Shown here: in pieces, positions 35,381-44,270 of the stretch
How positions within the stretch are numbered: position 1 is the first letter of the stretch
Layout: each line of letters begins with the position of its first letter
From: Paraglaciecola hydrolytica
GTDB taxonomy: Bacteria > Pseudomonadota > Gammaproteobacteria > Enterobacterales > Alteromonadaceae
DNA length: 64,000 bases
NCBI RefSeq assembly: GCF_001565895.1
Contig: NZ_LSNE01000003.1
Coordinates: 64,653-128,652 of the forward strand
Direction of reading: 5' to 3'
Position numbers and translations under genes: made by a program
The notes under the pieces: model-generated
What the model saw: the letters and a program-made list of their open reading frames with translations, nothing else
Databases searched by the model: none
Told to the model about the DNA's origin: nothing

Positions 35381-36011
35381 CGGCTCTTGAAATACTCAAA
35401 CTTAAGTATAGCAAAAGTCATGACTCGTCGATGGCCAAACGCAGATTTTGGAACATTTGGTGAGTTCAGGTGAATCTTTTCATGAGCGTAATCAGTTTTG
35501 CTCATGTTTTCATATTACGTTGAGTTAATTGTATGTCAGCTAAATAGTAAGTGAGGTATGATCTTCCCCCAATTTCGTAGACACTCAGCTTGCCATTAAA
35601 TATAACTGTTAAATTGCATCTTGTTTAATGGCCACTACATATTTTCCCTCTATCCCTAGTAGTTTCCTAATAAGTGTATTTATGAATTACGGCCAAATTT
35701 TAGTAAATAATAGAATATTCCAATTTAACTGGTCGAAACAAGCCGAATATCAACCACAGCCAAGATGTTGATAACGTTTACAATGAACTTCAAAGGTCGC
35801 GTACTTGTAGGTGAATTTTAACAAGGCGGTCTTTTCTCTAATATGTTCATACGAAATCGGGGGTTTATCACGCAGAAGGTCAAATAACACCTTGAAAAAT
35901 GCCCCCTCTTATTAGAAAACATAAATTTACTTAATTAAAAAAATTGGTTGAAAAACGAACAATACTATTCTAGATTTGCACGAAAGATAAATAGTATTTT
36001 ATTGGATTAAA
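35381..36011. other. Intergenic region upstream of the six-gene operon
   Basis: No gene is seen. A 20-bp sequence at 35,607-35,626 recurs with one change at 42,647-42,666. A possible promoter for the operon is TTGGTT (35,944) and TATTCT (35,966) with 16 bp between them, about 40 bases before the first ATG. The rest is AT-rich and without evident structure. Confidence 0.45.
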
Positions 36012-36866
36012 ATGGATATGGAAGTTCAGAAAATAACAATAATTGACGCTGAAGAAATTTCAGAACTTCTCAAATATACCGCTAACAAAGGTATTGAAGT
36101 TTCTGAGGATATACTAAGTCCACTACTTTCATCTATTTCACTTCAAGACACAGATTCCTCCAATGACGTTGAGCTATCCAACTCAGAGTCTGTTGAAAAT
36201 AGCTTAAGTGTTATTATTGCATATTCAAAACTGACCAAAATAACAGCCCCGGTCACTGGAAAAACAGTTATTCACTCTAGAAAATATCGGCAATCAGTCC
36301 GCTTCATTAAGTACTCAGCAATTTTCTTTTTGGCTATTTCACTGCTTAATGAAATGGTAGGGATGTACTTAAGCGATAGGTCAATTCCAGATGATGGGTT
36401 TTGGACTTATGTTTTTGGTATCCATTTATATGTTGTCACCCCATTATCACCAATATTCTGGGGAGGTTTAGGTAGCTGTATTTTTTTATTAAAACGATTT
36501 TCTGATATTGCCGCTGACAGAACTTTTGATACTGATTTTATCGGAGGTTGGCAGACAAGAGTGTTACTTGGTGCAATATTAGGTGGGGTAATTCAATACA
36601 TTTTTGACCCGGGATTTATTGTTGAATCAGGTATGGATGAAAATGCACTAGCCTTTTTAGTTGGACTGTCTGTAAAGGTATTTTACGGTGCTTTGGAAAA
36701 ACTAATAGACGCCGTAGCAGAAAAATTGAACTTAGATGCAATTAGGAGAAATAAAACTGAACAAAATACGTTTTCTGAATTAATCGTAAAAAGAATAGCA
36801 GCAGGAAATTTGACGGAAGAACAACGTAATGCACTTTTAGGTTTGCTGGATGACAGTAAGCGATGA
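36012..36866 (+). CDS. Polytopic membrane protein, first gene of the candidate system
   Basis: A 284-residue protein: residues 1-90 soluble and acidic, then about four membrane helices (YSAIFFLAISLLNEMVGMYL, a second around YVVTPLSPIFWGGLGSCIFLL, a third around VLLGAILGGVIQYIF, a fourth around ALAFLVGLSVKVFYG), then a charged C-terminal helix. No family is recognised. It overlaps the next gene by 4 bases (ATGA). It could place the system's effectors at the membrane or sense envelope damage; this is inference. Confidence 0.7.
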   Translation: MDMEVQKITIIDAEEISELLKYTANKGIEVSEDILSPLLSSISLQDTDSSNDVELSNSESVENSLSVIIAYSKLTKITAPVTGKTVIHSRKYRQSVRFIKYSAIFFLAISLLNEMVGMYLSDRSIPDDGFWTYVFGIHLYVVTPLSPIFWGGLGSCIFLLKRFSDIAADRTFDTDFIGGWQTRVLLGAILGGVIQYIFDPGFIVESGMDENALAFLVGLSVKVFYGALEKLIDAVAEKLNLDAIRRNKTEQNTFSELIVKRIAAGNLTEEQRNALLGLLDDSKR

Positions 36867-38014
36867 AAAAAGTAGCAACCCGACTATTTACATTTAGTGT
36901 TTCACTTTGTTTTTTGTCTGCAAGTTTTTATAACTTCGCACTTGATAGCGACGATGGGAAATACAATAAGCTTCAAATTCACTACATAAATCTTGGTCAA
37001 GGAGGCTCTACCCTTATCGTTGGTCCTGATGGGACTACTGTTTTATATGACTTTGGAGTCAAGCAAGGTAAGTCTGGTCTAGTGGACTATCTTGATAGTG
37101 TTCTTGGAGGAAATAAAACAATTAATTATGCGATTTTGAGTCATAGAGACAAAGACCATTTTGTCGGATATAAAGACTTAATAGAAGCTGGTTACAATAT
37201 TACAGTAGCTAATTATGAACCAGATGGGCCTCCTAAAGACTCCCCATTGTATGTTGATAACTGGACGAATATTACTCCCAAAACCCGAGCTGGTATCGCT
37301 CGGTCTATTCCGGTAGGGCTTACAATTGCGCTAGGTAACGGCGCGTCAATATTAGTTGCAGCGGCAAATGGTAAGATTTTTGATGGAACAAGCGTCAAGG
37401 TATCAAATGAAAATGATCGGTCCATCTCTTTGTTCCTCGATTATAGAAATTTCCAATATGTATTGGATGGTGATTTGGGTGGTGGGGAAGAAACATGTTC
37501 GGGTCACGAGACATCTCAAATGGATGTCCAGACAGAAGTGGCAAAAGCACTTTTAAATGCAGAAAAAATAGATGATGAAAACGGTGTAGAAGTATTTCAT
37601 GTGGCACATCATGGTAGCGAAAGTAGTACACCAGCACGTTATGTGAGCCGACTAAACCCAGAAGTTGGACTTATAAGTGTGGGAAATCCTAATTGTTCAT
37701 ACCGCCATCCGCGTAAAGACGTAGTTTCGATGCTATTAAATAAAAGTTCCGGGGATGACGAGGTATGTTCAAAGGTCACACCACTAATTCATGTATTTCA
37801 GACAGATTATGGCAGTGAGAAATGCAGCAATGAGACGGTGGGCAGAGAAACAGATAACAGCGGCATAATTTCTGGCGATATTATTCTCAGTACAGATGGT
37901 CAAACTGAATACAATATTAAAACTACAGGAATGTTGTGGGTAAAAGGTCGAAAAGTTAAAAAAGCGGAAAGTCAGACTTTTTCGATGAAAATGGATAAAA
38001 ATAAGGATGTTTAA
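36863..38014 (+). CDS. Exported metallo-beta-lactamase-fold hydrolase (ComEC-type)
   Basis: A 383-residue protein with an N-terminal hydrophobic segment that reads as a signal peptide (LFTFSVSLCFLSASFYNFA). The metal-binding motifs of the ComEC/Rec2 branch of MBL hydrolases are in order: INLGQGGSTLIVG, LSHRDKDHFVGY (HxxxDH), YVLDGDLGG (bridging Asp), and VAHHGSESS (second His pair), then SVGNPNCSYRHP. ComEC-type MBL domains are thought to degrade DNA. It lies between the membrane protein (4-base overlap) and the patatin gene (3-base gap). An exported nuclease or phosphodiesterase is likely. Confidence 0.82.
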   Translation: MKKVATRLFTFSVSLCFLSASFYNFALDSDDGKYNKLQIHYINLGQGGSTLIVGPDGTTVLYDFGVKQGKSGLVDYLDSVLGGNKTINYAILSHRDKDHFVGYKDLIEAGYNITVANYEPDGPPKDSPLYVDNWTNITPKTRAGIARSIPVGLTIALGNGASILVAAANGKIFDGTSVKVSNENDRSISLFLDYRNFQYVLDGDLGGGEETCSGHETSQMDVQTEVAKALLNAEKIDDENGVEVFHVAHHGSESSTPARYVSRLNPEVGLISVGNPNCSYRHPRKDVVSMLLNKSSGDDEVCSKVTPLIHVFQTDYGSEKCSNETVGRETDNSGIISGDIILSTDGQTEYNIKTTGMLWVKGRKVKKAESQTFSMKMDKNKDV

Positions 38015-38017
38015 AAA

Positions 38018-39148
38018 ATGAGTGAAACTGGCATTGGAGTAGCATTATCTGGGGGTGGTTACCGGGCAACATTATTTTCTTTGGGAGCATTATGGCGCCT
38101 CAATGAAATGGGTATTCTAGGAAAAGTAAAAACAATAACCAGCGTTTCAGGTGGCAGCATAACTGCTGGGTTTTTAGCATGTAATTGGGACTTATTGAAT
38201 TTTGACTCTAGAACTGGTGTAGCTGGCAACTTTCCTGAAATAATTGCTCATCCCCTCATTCAATTTTGCTCCGAAAACTTAGACGTTGGCTCAGTACTTA
38301 AAGGACTTTTATCATTCAAAGATACGATTGGTGACAAAGTCGCTAAAAGTTATGATAAAAAACTTTTTAAGGGTCGACTACTAAATTGCATTTCTAAGAA
38401 TGCCCCCCTTTTTATTTTTTACGGCACTAACTTTCAAACCGGGGGCAGTATACGATTTAGTCAAAAATACATATCGGACTGGCGTCTGGGTATTAACAAA
38501 AACACAGCTATACCCATGTCAAAAGTCGTCGGAATATCAAGCGCATTTCCTCCTGTGCTCTCCCCTGTAACTCTCAAAGTAAATCCGGCTGATTGGGAAA
38601 AGACAGATATTTCTTCATCGCATGACGTTGTGAGATTGAAGTCAAAACTATTGCTCACGGATGGTGGTCTTTACGACAACTTGGGATTAGAGGCTGTAAC
38701 TAAAATTAACAAAGAATACAGCCATGTCATTTGTTGTGATGCCGGGGCTCCCTTAGAAATCAAAGCTAACATTGCGACCAATTGGGCAGGACAGTTTCTT
38801 CGAATGACTGACATTATGATTAATCAGCAACGAGCCCTAAGAAAACGAAAACTAATATCTGATTTTGAAAATACCGAAAATCAATTCAGTGGGACCTATT
38901 TGGGTATAGGAACAGCTATAAATGACTATAAGTATGCCGACTCTATGGCCAAAGATAGTGAAATCACTGCTGCATTATCAAAAATATCAACACGCTTAAA
39001 AGCGTTTAGTCATCACGACACTTATAGGTTAATTAATTGGGGATATGCTTTATCTGACACCGCTGTTCAGCGCTGGTGTCCTGAATTAGTTGGACAAGGT
39101 ACTCACGTAAATTCACGTCAATGGCCTTTTATTGACTACAAACTTTAG
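38018..39148 (+). CDS. Patatin-like phospholipase
   Basis: A 376-residue lipid hydrolase. The oxyanion loop GVALSGGGYRATLFSLGAL is at the N-terminus, the nucleophile elbow ITSVSGGSITAG (GxSxG-type, Ser near 44) follows, and the catalytic Asp lies in LLTDGGLYDNLGLEAV near residue 220. Patatins cut membrane phospholipids and serve as abortive-infection effectors, for instance CapV of CBASS. No signal peptide, so it acts from the cytoplasm. It starts 3 bases after the MBL gene with no gene for a cyclic-nucleotide synthase nearby. Confidence 0.88.
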   Translation: MSETGIGVALSGGGYRATLFSLGALWRLNEMGILGKVKTITSVSGGSITAGFLACNWDLLNFDSRTGVAGNFPEIIAHPLIQFCSENLDVGSVLKGLLSFKDTIGDKVAKSYDKKLFKGRLLNCISKNAPLFIFYGTNFQTGGSIRFSQKYISDWRLGINKNTAIPMSKVVGISSAFPPVLSPVTLKVNPADWEKTDISSSHDVVRLKSKLLLTDGGLYDNLGLEAVTKINKEYSHVICCDAGAPLEIKANIATNWAGQFLRMTDIMINQQRALRKRKLISDFENTENQFSGTYLGIGTAINDYKYADSMAKDSEITAALSKISTRLKAFSHHDTYRLINWGYALSDTAVQRWCPELVGQGTHVNSRQWPFIDYKL

Positions 39149-39259
39149 TAAAAAATAGAGTTCAGAAAAAAACCATAAATATGATTCGGTCCTTTTTGTT
39201 AAACGAAAAACGGCAACTAATTTGGGTTGTTCAATAAGGTATGTAAATTAGGAGACTAT

Positions 39260-39616
39260 ATGTCATCAAAATATAAAGAGTTATTAGAAGAGTTAAAGTC
39301 AACAGCAGCAGACTTCTCAGAACTCAACGTTAGAACATTTACTGGAGATTTGAAAACGGCAATCGGGCCTGATGATAATGGCACCCCCACCCTAGGTGTT
39401 GATTTAAAAAACTTAGATGAGCTATTAAAGAAAGCGGTAACTGGGGGAACTATAAAGTTAGAAGCAATGACAGTATTGAAAATAGATGGCGATATAGATC
39501 AATTTTTAGATACCAATATTAGTGATGATATGAAGTCAATACATGATTTGGCGGTTGCGACAGGTAAAGAATCGCGAGCCGCTATAGTCGCATTTGTCAA
39601 AGATTTCGCGTCTTAG
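39260..39616 (+). CDS. Small acidic protein of unknown function
   Basis: A 118-residue protein started at ATG 39,260, where AGGAG ends 6 bases upstream. It is acidic and helical at both ends with a middle stretch rich in Gly, Thr and Leu (GVDLKNLDELLKKAVTGG). No family is recognised. It lies 111 bases after the patatin gene and 5 bases before the next, so it is part of the operon. It could be a regulator or partner of its neighbours. Confidence 0.65.
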   Translation: MSSKYKELLEELKSTAADFSELNVRTFTGDLKTAIGPDDNGTPTLGVDLKNLDELLKKAVTGGTIKLEAMTVLKIDGDIDQFLDTNISDDMKSIHDLAVATGKESRAAIVAFVKDFAS

Positions 39617-39621
39617 CTCTC

Positions 39622-41061
39622 GTGGGAATCGAACAACTCGGTGATGCAATTGACCACTCAATTCAGAATGGCCAATTGCCAGATTTAGATAAATCTGAAG
39701 CCCCATATTTACTTTATAGAAAAAGATTATTCTGGCTTGGATATCTGTATGAAGAGAATGGTGCAGATGTAATGGATGAGGCTTTATCTCAAGGTATAAA
39801 AGCATTTCAATCCGATGTCGGTATCAAAGAAACAGGGAAGCCGAACGCTCAAACGTTTCTAGCGCTTGATTCTCTCGTCGCTTTTGAACCCAGACATGAT
39901 AATGCTTTATTTTTAGCAGCCCTAGCTAAGGACAATCCAGCCCTTCACAAAGCGAGAAAACTGAAGCTATCAATGTACGGATTGTTAAAAAGTAGTAGCT
40001 GGGACAAAGAGTTCGAAGTCGATTCAGCATTTTTACTTTTTAAACAATTACTTATCGCTTTGCAGATACCAACAATTAACGATCAGTCTGATAGAATTGA
40101 GCTTGAAAGGCATTTATTTAACATCGACCTAATAAGCAACAATATTAATGGAAAAGGTAAGGACATTTATTTTAAGTCACCTTACATTGACAGGAATAAG
40201 AAACTTAAATTTTTAGAAACGCTTGATATATTTATTAGAAATATAGCAGCGATAGAGCTTTGGTTGTATGGGTATCCTATAGAGTTAAGCCGTTTACAAT
40301 CTGGGAATATCACGATATCAAATTCTTTAAAACGATTTTGGAGAGAATCCCCTCAAAGTGAACGTCCTAGACTATCAGAACGAGATTCTATTAGTTATAG
40401 ATTTTTTAAACGGATCAATATTTTGCAGAGTTATGATGTTAAGGAAAGTGAAAGCGTTGTATCTGAAAAGATCTTATCTGAGCTTAAAAACAAATCATTT
40501 CGAGACTCAATAGAAAAAGAAAGTGAAACGTTCTTGAGCAGGGTTTGGGATGGAATAAAGAGAGTTACCCGATTTATTTTTGATATCTTACGACGATTAT
40601 CAACCTCAGTACTTACGCTTATTCAAAATGCAGCAAGATGGCTCATATCAAGCGGGAGGACTATATTTACAAGCATTTCAACAATATTCAAAACAACCCA
40701 AGTGGGTTACGCATACTTATTTAAACAAGGCAATGCAAACAATTTAGAGCATGTTGTTGTTCAGAAAAGTATAGATTTCGACTTAGATATTTACGTGAAT
40801 ACACATGGCAATGTGGTACTAATAAACGGTATTTTTAAAAAGCAAAACCTCTCAGCTAAACTATTCAGACTCGGGTTAACTGGTGTCATGAAGCTTTGGC
40901 ACATTTTTAGAAAACTGGTTGCGTCTTTCTCTGGAGCTACGTGGCTAATTCTTTTTTGGTCATTTGCAAAATTAAAACAAGACTTCGAATACCTTGAAAA
41001 TCTTGTTTCAGATTCGGTATCAGCACTAAAAGAATGGGATACCCTTAGTGATACCCAATAA
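39622..41061 (+). CDS. Protein with N-terminal peptidoglycan-binding-like repeat and membrane-associated C-terminus
   Basis: A 479-residue protein with a GTG start 5 bases after the previous stop. Residues about 30-85 (LFWLGYLYE, ALSQGIKAFQSDVGIKETGKPNAQTFLAL) have the shape of a PG_binding_1 repeat. Residues 300-375 hold amphipathic and hydrophobic helices, and residues 425-450 (ASFSGATWLILFWSF) look like a membrane helix. There is no signal peptide. It may link the membrane proteins of the operon to the cell wall or form a membrane-inserting part; the family is unknown. Confidence 0.6.
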   Translation: MGIEQLGDAIDHSIQNGQLPDLDKSEAPYLLYRKRLFWLGYLYEENGADVMDEALSQGIKAFQSDVGIKETGKPNAQTFLALDSLVAFEPRHDNALFLAALAKDNPALHKARKLKLSMYGLLKSSSWDKEFEVDSAFLLFKQLLIALQIPTINDQSDRIELERHLFNIDLISNNINGKGKDIYFKSPYIDRNKKLKFLETLDIFIRNIAAIELWLYGYPIELSRLQSGNITISNSLKRFWRESPQSERPRLSERDSISYRFFKRINILQSYDVKESESVVSEKILSELKNKSFRDSIEKESETFLSRVWDGIKRVTRFIFDILRRLSTSVLTLIQNAARWLISSGRTIFTSISTIFKTTQVGYAYLFKQGNANNLEHVVVQKSIDFDLDIYVNTHGNVVLINGIFKKQNLSAKLFRLGLTGVMKLWHIFRKLVASFSGATWLILFWSFAKLKQDFEYLENLVSDSVSALKEWDTLSDTQ

Positions 41062-41121
41062 CGATTCTTTTTCTAATTTTCAAGTTTGTCTCCCTCGTAT
41101 GAAAAAACGAGGAGAATACTC

Positions 41122-42573
41122 ATGCTAAAGCGTATTCAAATATCCGCCTTATTAATGCTGGCTCTAGTATTATCAGAGATAGCTTTATGGCTTTCATGGT
41201 CAAATGATGTAGGAACACTTTCATACTTATCTTCCGCGCTGATTGGCTACGCGTCGCTACTATCTATTCTTTTTTTTGGTGACAAAGTTTCTTGGTTAGG
41301 AGAAACGCTGAAATATGTTTGGAATTCTACATTATCTACTAACCGCAAAGCCTTATTAACTTTAGTTGGTATAACAATCATCTGTTCTGCTCTAACATTT
41401 ATTCTCTACGAAAAGTGGAAAAACAATAGATTCAATATCCTATTAGAAATTGCTTCTAACAAAAATCTTGAGATTCCAGAATTGTCTTCTATGCAAATGA
41501 AAGACCTAATTACACAACAAATATTTAAAAGTGAAATTACCTATGAAGGAGAGGCCCGATTTAAAGTTGACAAAGGAACTAAAGTCCGAGTAACTGCAAC
41601 ATTAGGGGTTAACCAATATACATTCCTTCCGTTCTCAATTGAATCCGACAAATTTTACAAGGTGCTCGATTTAAACAACGCTGATAAAACAAATGAAGCA
41701 CCACGCTTGAATACTCAAGAATCGGTAAATACTCAAGAATCGGTAAATACTCAAGAATCGGTAAATACTCAAGAATCGGTAAATACTCAAGAATCGGTAA
41801 TTGCCTCTTTTTATATGCCTCAATCCTATTTTCGACAATTTAACTTTATACTAGAACCGGCATCAAAAAAGTCAAAATATGAAAAACATGTGGAATATGG
41901 ACCGCCAAGTGATGTAGATATTGTTGATAAAAATGGTTATCTAATAAGCTACAACAAAGTTTTACGCATACCAAATTGGGTAGCTTACAAGATTATTGGA
42001 GAAAGTAAGGATATCAATGTAGTAAGAAGTTTTAAACAAGAACCACTAATTAGCTCATCAGTTCAAGCTTCAGAGGAAGATTACAGAGCATCTGGATTCG
42101 ACAGAGGGCATCTAGTATCTGTCTCTGATATGAAATACAAAGGAGCCCGGGAGGTCGCAGAAGCTGGTAATTATGCCGCTATTGCACCACAGTCCCGATT
42201 TTTAAATAGAACAACATGGGTAGAATTGGAGCAACTGGGTAGAGCTTATGCCAAAAATGGGGTTGGTATAATAGCAGGTCCATTATTCTTGGGCGAAAAT
42301 AACAAGGTTCAATTACTGACTATTGGTAATAATTCAGTGGCAGTTCCAACACATTTTTTTAGAATAATTTATAGACGTTCAGCGACATCATCTATAGAAG
42401 CTTTATCGTTTATCGTTCCCAATTCCGATAACGTATCAAAAGATATTAAAAAATATTTAGTTTCGATAGATGAAATTGAAAAACAAACAGGCCTCGATTT
42501 TTTTAACGAGCAAGAACCGCTTGCTGAAGAAAAACTAGAAAATTTCATTCCCACAGAATTTTGGGCAATATAA
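41122..42573 (+). CDS. Membrane-anchored DNA/RNA non-specific endonuclease
   Basis: A protein of about 483 residues started at ATG 41,122 after GAGGAG. Three membrane helices are at residues 5-25, 30-50 and 70-95. Then comes a soluble stalk with five tandem NTQESV hexapeptides (41,710-41,799), and a C-terminal beta-beta-alpha-Me nuclease domain: SGFDRGHLVSVSDM (DRGH, catalytic His) and NYAAIAPQSRFLNRTTWVELE (metal-binding Asn). The family (Serratia nuclease, NucA, EndoG) cuts DNA and RNA. Membrane anchoring with a repeat stalk is unusual. As the last gene of the operon it is likely the DNA-degrading effector. Confidence 0.83.
   Translation: MLKRIQISALLMLALVLSEIALWLSWSNDVGTLSYLSSALIGYASLLSILFFGDKVSWLGETLKYVWNSTLSTNRKALLTLVGITIICSALTFILYEKWKNNRFNILLEIASNKNLEIPELSSMQMKDLITQQIFKSEITYEGEARFKVDKGTKVRVTATLGVNQYTFLPFSIESDKFYKVLDLNNADKTNEAPRLNTQESVNTQESVNTQESVNTQESVNTQESVIASFYMPQSYFRQFNFILEPASKKSKYEKHVEYGPPSDVDIVDKNGYLISYNKVLRIPNWVAYKIIGESKDINVVRSFKQEPLISSSVQASEEDYRASGFDRGHLVSVSDMKYKGAREVAEAGNYAAIAPQSRFLNRTTWVELEQLGRAYAKNGVGIIAGPLFLGENNKVQLLTIGNNSVAVPTHFFRIIYRRSATSSIEALSFIVPNSDNVSKDIKKYLVSIDEIEKQTGLDFFNEQEPLAEEKLENFIPTEFWAI
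41710..41799 (+). repeat. 18-bp tandem repeat, five copies
   Basis: AATACTCAAGAATCGGTA is repeated five times without a change and encodes NTQESV repeated in the stalk of the endonuclease. Identical copies suggest recent expansion, so length may vary between strains. Confidence 0.97.
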
Positions 42574-43400
42574 TTTTTTATGAACTACAGACTGAGTAAA
42601 CGCCAATTCGATGAATATTTTTTATTTAATTAGCTATGGACACGAATGTTAAGTTGCATCTTGTTTTGATCCATCATTTGCAAAAATAGTTGAACCAGTA
42701 TTTATTGTCCAAAGCTTTGAAAACCAATATAAATGTATCAGCTTGCATTGGTTAATTTTCAGTGCAATTATCCATTCCTAATGGAGCACTTTTGAATACA
42801 AATTAACACATCTAGCTTACTGTTTGCTAAACAACCCCAGTTGACTAAACTCAACTCTACAGTACAAAAAGCTAATTTAGATAGCGGCATTATTTTTACC
42901 AAGACATATTCCTGACAACAATTTCATTTTCCCTCGAGGTTAATATAATTCTCATTTAGTTTCTATATGCTGAATACTTTGATTTATTCAAAAATTTGAG
43001 AGAGATTGCTGTCGCGTGGTTAAAGCATCGTAAATTGTAACCATAGAATTTTGAAGACGAGTATTAGCAAAGGCTGGTTGGCAAGAGATTTAGCAGCATT
43101 TGAAGTACTTTCGTTTTACCGAAGGTTTGTTATACTCTGGACGTACAAGCTGGTCAAAAGTGTTAACCAATCAGGCGTAGGAGAAAAAATATGAACATTC
43201 AAACAGGCGGCGATGGCTTAGGCATTTAATAATGCTTTCCGTTTGAAATAGTAAAACTGGCAATTGAACAGCATAGTAAACACTTATAACAGAGCGCGTA
43301 TTGTTCTGGGTGTTGTATCTGAAAAATGTCCTACCGATTCAACTCTGTATCCAATAATCTTTTGTCGCTACGATTTTTACGGCGGATGAATTTGAACTTA
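42574..43400. other. Gene-free region with repeat traces
   Basis: In these 827 bases I see no supported gene. It contains the 20-bp sequence at 42,647-42,666 (partner 35,607) and the 35-bp repeat at 42,774-42,808 (partner 34,725). A 12-codon ORF at 43,191-43,229 with a fair ribosome site (GGAGA) may be the start of a lost gene. The region looks like a decayed join between cargo modules. Confidence 0.5.
42774..42808 (+). repeat. 35-bp direct repeat, right copy
   Basis: Identical to 34,725-34,759 in the same orientation. The 20-bp partner repeat lies inside it on both sides, giving the order A-B-operon-B'-A', which is not a simple duplication. Confidence 0.85.
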
Positions 43401-44108
43401 TCAAACGCTCAAATTTCTTTCAAAATTTGCCATGCTGACATCTTTTTTAACCCTATATAATTGCGCTGAGCGGCCACCTGATTGGACTTTTTGGTCAACA
43501 AACTCAAACATGTCAGAGGATTCGATGCGGCGCATTAGGCTTTTGCGTTGAATTTCTTTTTCAATGATGGTTTCAATCACATCTTTCAATTGGCCAACCG
43601 TAAAGTGGTCGGGACAACAATAGATTGGCACCATTGAGTACAGGGCTTTTTGTTGTAAACGCTTATGTGCAATATCGATGATGTGTTTATGGTCAAACGC
43701 AACTGCCAGATTAGGTAATTCATTTACACTTATCCAACTTGCTTGTTCAACGGTTTCAATGCGTGTTTCAACAGCTTGATGCGCCACCAAAGCGTAATAA
43801 GCAGAAGTAACACTAAATCCCCTCGGGTCGCGGTTAATGCCTGAAAATACCTGAAGCTGTTCTAAATAACGTGGAGAAAGTCCGGTTTTTTCAGTCAGTT
43901 TGCGCCGCGCCGTCATATCCGTATTGTCGTCTTTATCAACATCAACAAATCCTCCGGGCAAACCCCATCGCCCGGCAAAAGGCTCAATCAAGCGTTTTAC
44001 CATCAATACATTAAGTACGCTATCGATAACAGTGAACAACACACTGTCGACTGTGAACAAAGGATTTTTGAACTGATTAATATCGTAGTCTTGCATCATA
44101 ATAAACAT
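43401..44108 (-). CDS. NrtR-like Nudix transcriptional regulator
   Basis: A 235-residue protein. Residues 15-140 have a Nudix fold (WGLPGGFVDVD, then ARRKLTEKTGL), but the Nudix box lacks the usual REUxEE glutamates, so hydrolysis is doubtful. Residues 150-235 form a winged helix (CPDHFTVGQLKDVI, SGGRSAQLYRVKK). This is the layout of NrtR, a regulator of NAD metabolism that responds to ADP-ribose compounds. It is divergent from the SPFH/NAD-kinase-like pair, and a TGTC-N5-GACA palindrome lies 5 bases before its start, so it probably controls both itself and that pair. The start may also be the ATG at 44,099. Confidence 0.82.
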   Translation of the reverse strand: MFIMMQDYDINQFKNPLFTVDSVLFTVIDSVLNVLMVKRLIEPFAGRWGLPGGFVDVDKDDNTDMTARRKLTEKTGLSPRYLEQLQVFSGINRDPRGFSVTSAYYALVAHQAVETRIETVEQASWISVNELPNLAVAFDHKHIIDIAHKRLQQKALYSMVPIYCCPDHFTVGQLKDVIETIIEKEIQRKSLMRRIESSDMFEFVDQKVQSGGRSAQLYRVKKDVSMANFERNLSV

Positions 44109-44112
44109 TTAA

Positions 44113-44249
44113 TGTCGTATAGACACTATAAGTTTTTTTCATCACGCCTTCAATATCTTCAACAAATTAGAGAAATTTTTAAAAAAGATTTAATTTAACT
44201 TGACAATATAATGTCACTGAGACATTAATATAAATGTGTCGCAGGGACA
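44113..44249. promoter_or_regulatory. Divergent promoter region with three TGTC-N5-GACA operators
   Basis: Three inverted-repeat sites have the form TGTC-N5-GACA: 44,113-44,125, 44,212-44,224 and 44,237-44,249. The first abuts the NrtR-like start; the other two sit downstream of a TTGACA (-35, 44,200-44,205) and overlap the expected -10 region (CATTAA or TTAATA near 44,223-44,230) of the SPFH gene. Binding there would block transcription. The likely ligand is the NrtR-like protein encoded next to it. Confidence 0.78.
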
Positions 44250-44270
44250 CTAACTTTTAGAAGGTACAAT

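Noticed and set aside
41710-41799. Tandem 18-bp repeats as a CRISPR array
   Set aside because: There are no spacers; the copies are contiguous, in frame, and encode NTQESV in a nuclease stalk.
36012-42573. CBASS system because of the patatin effector
   Set aside because: No CD-NTase-like gene (GS...DxD) and no Cap2/Cap3 genes are present in the operon.
43191-43229. 12-codon ORF with ribosome site
   Set aside because: Too short to support a product; could be the front of a lost gene, noted only as part of the gene-free region.
43230-43300. Possible IS3-type transposase remnant
   Set aside because: A short stretch reads EIVKLAIEQHSKH, which is loosely transposase-like, but stops surround it and no inverted repeats or further similarity were found.
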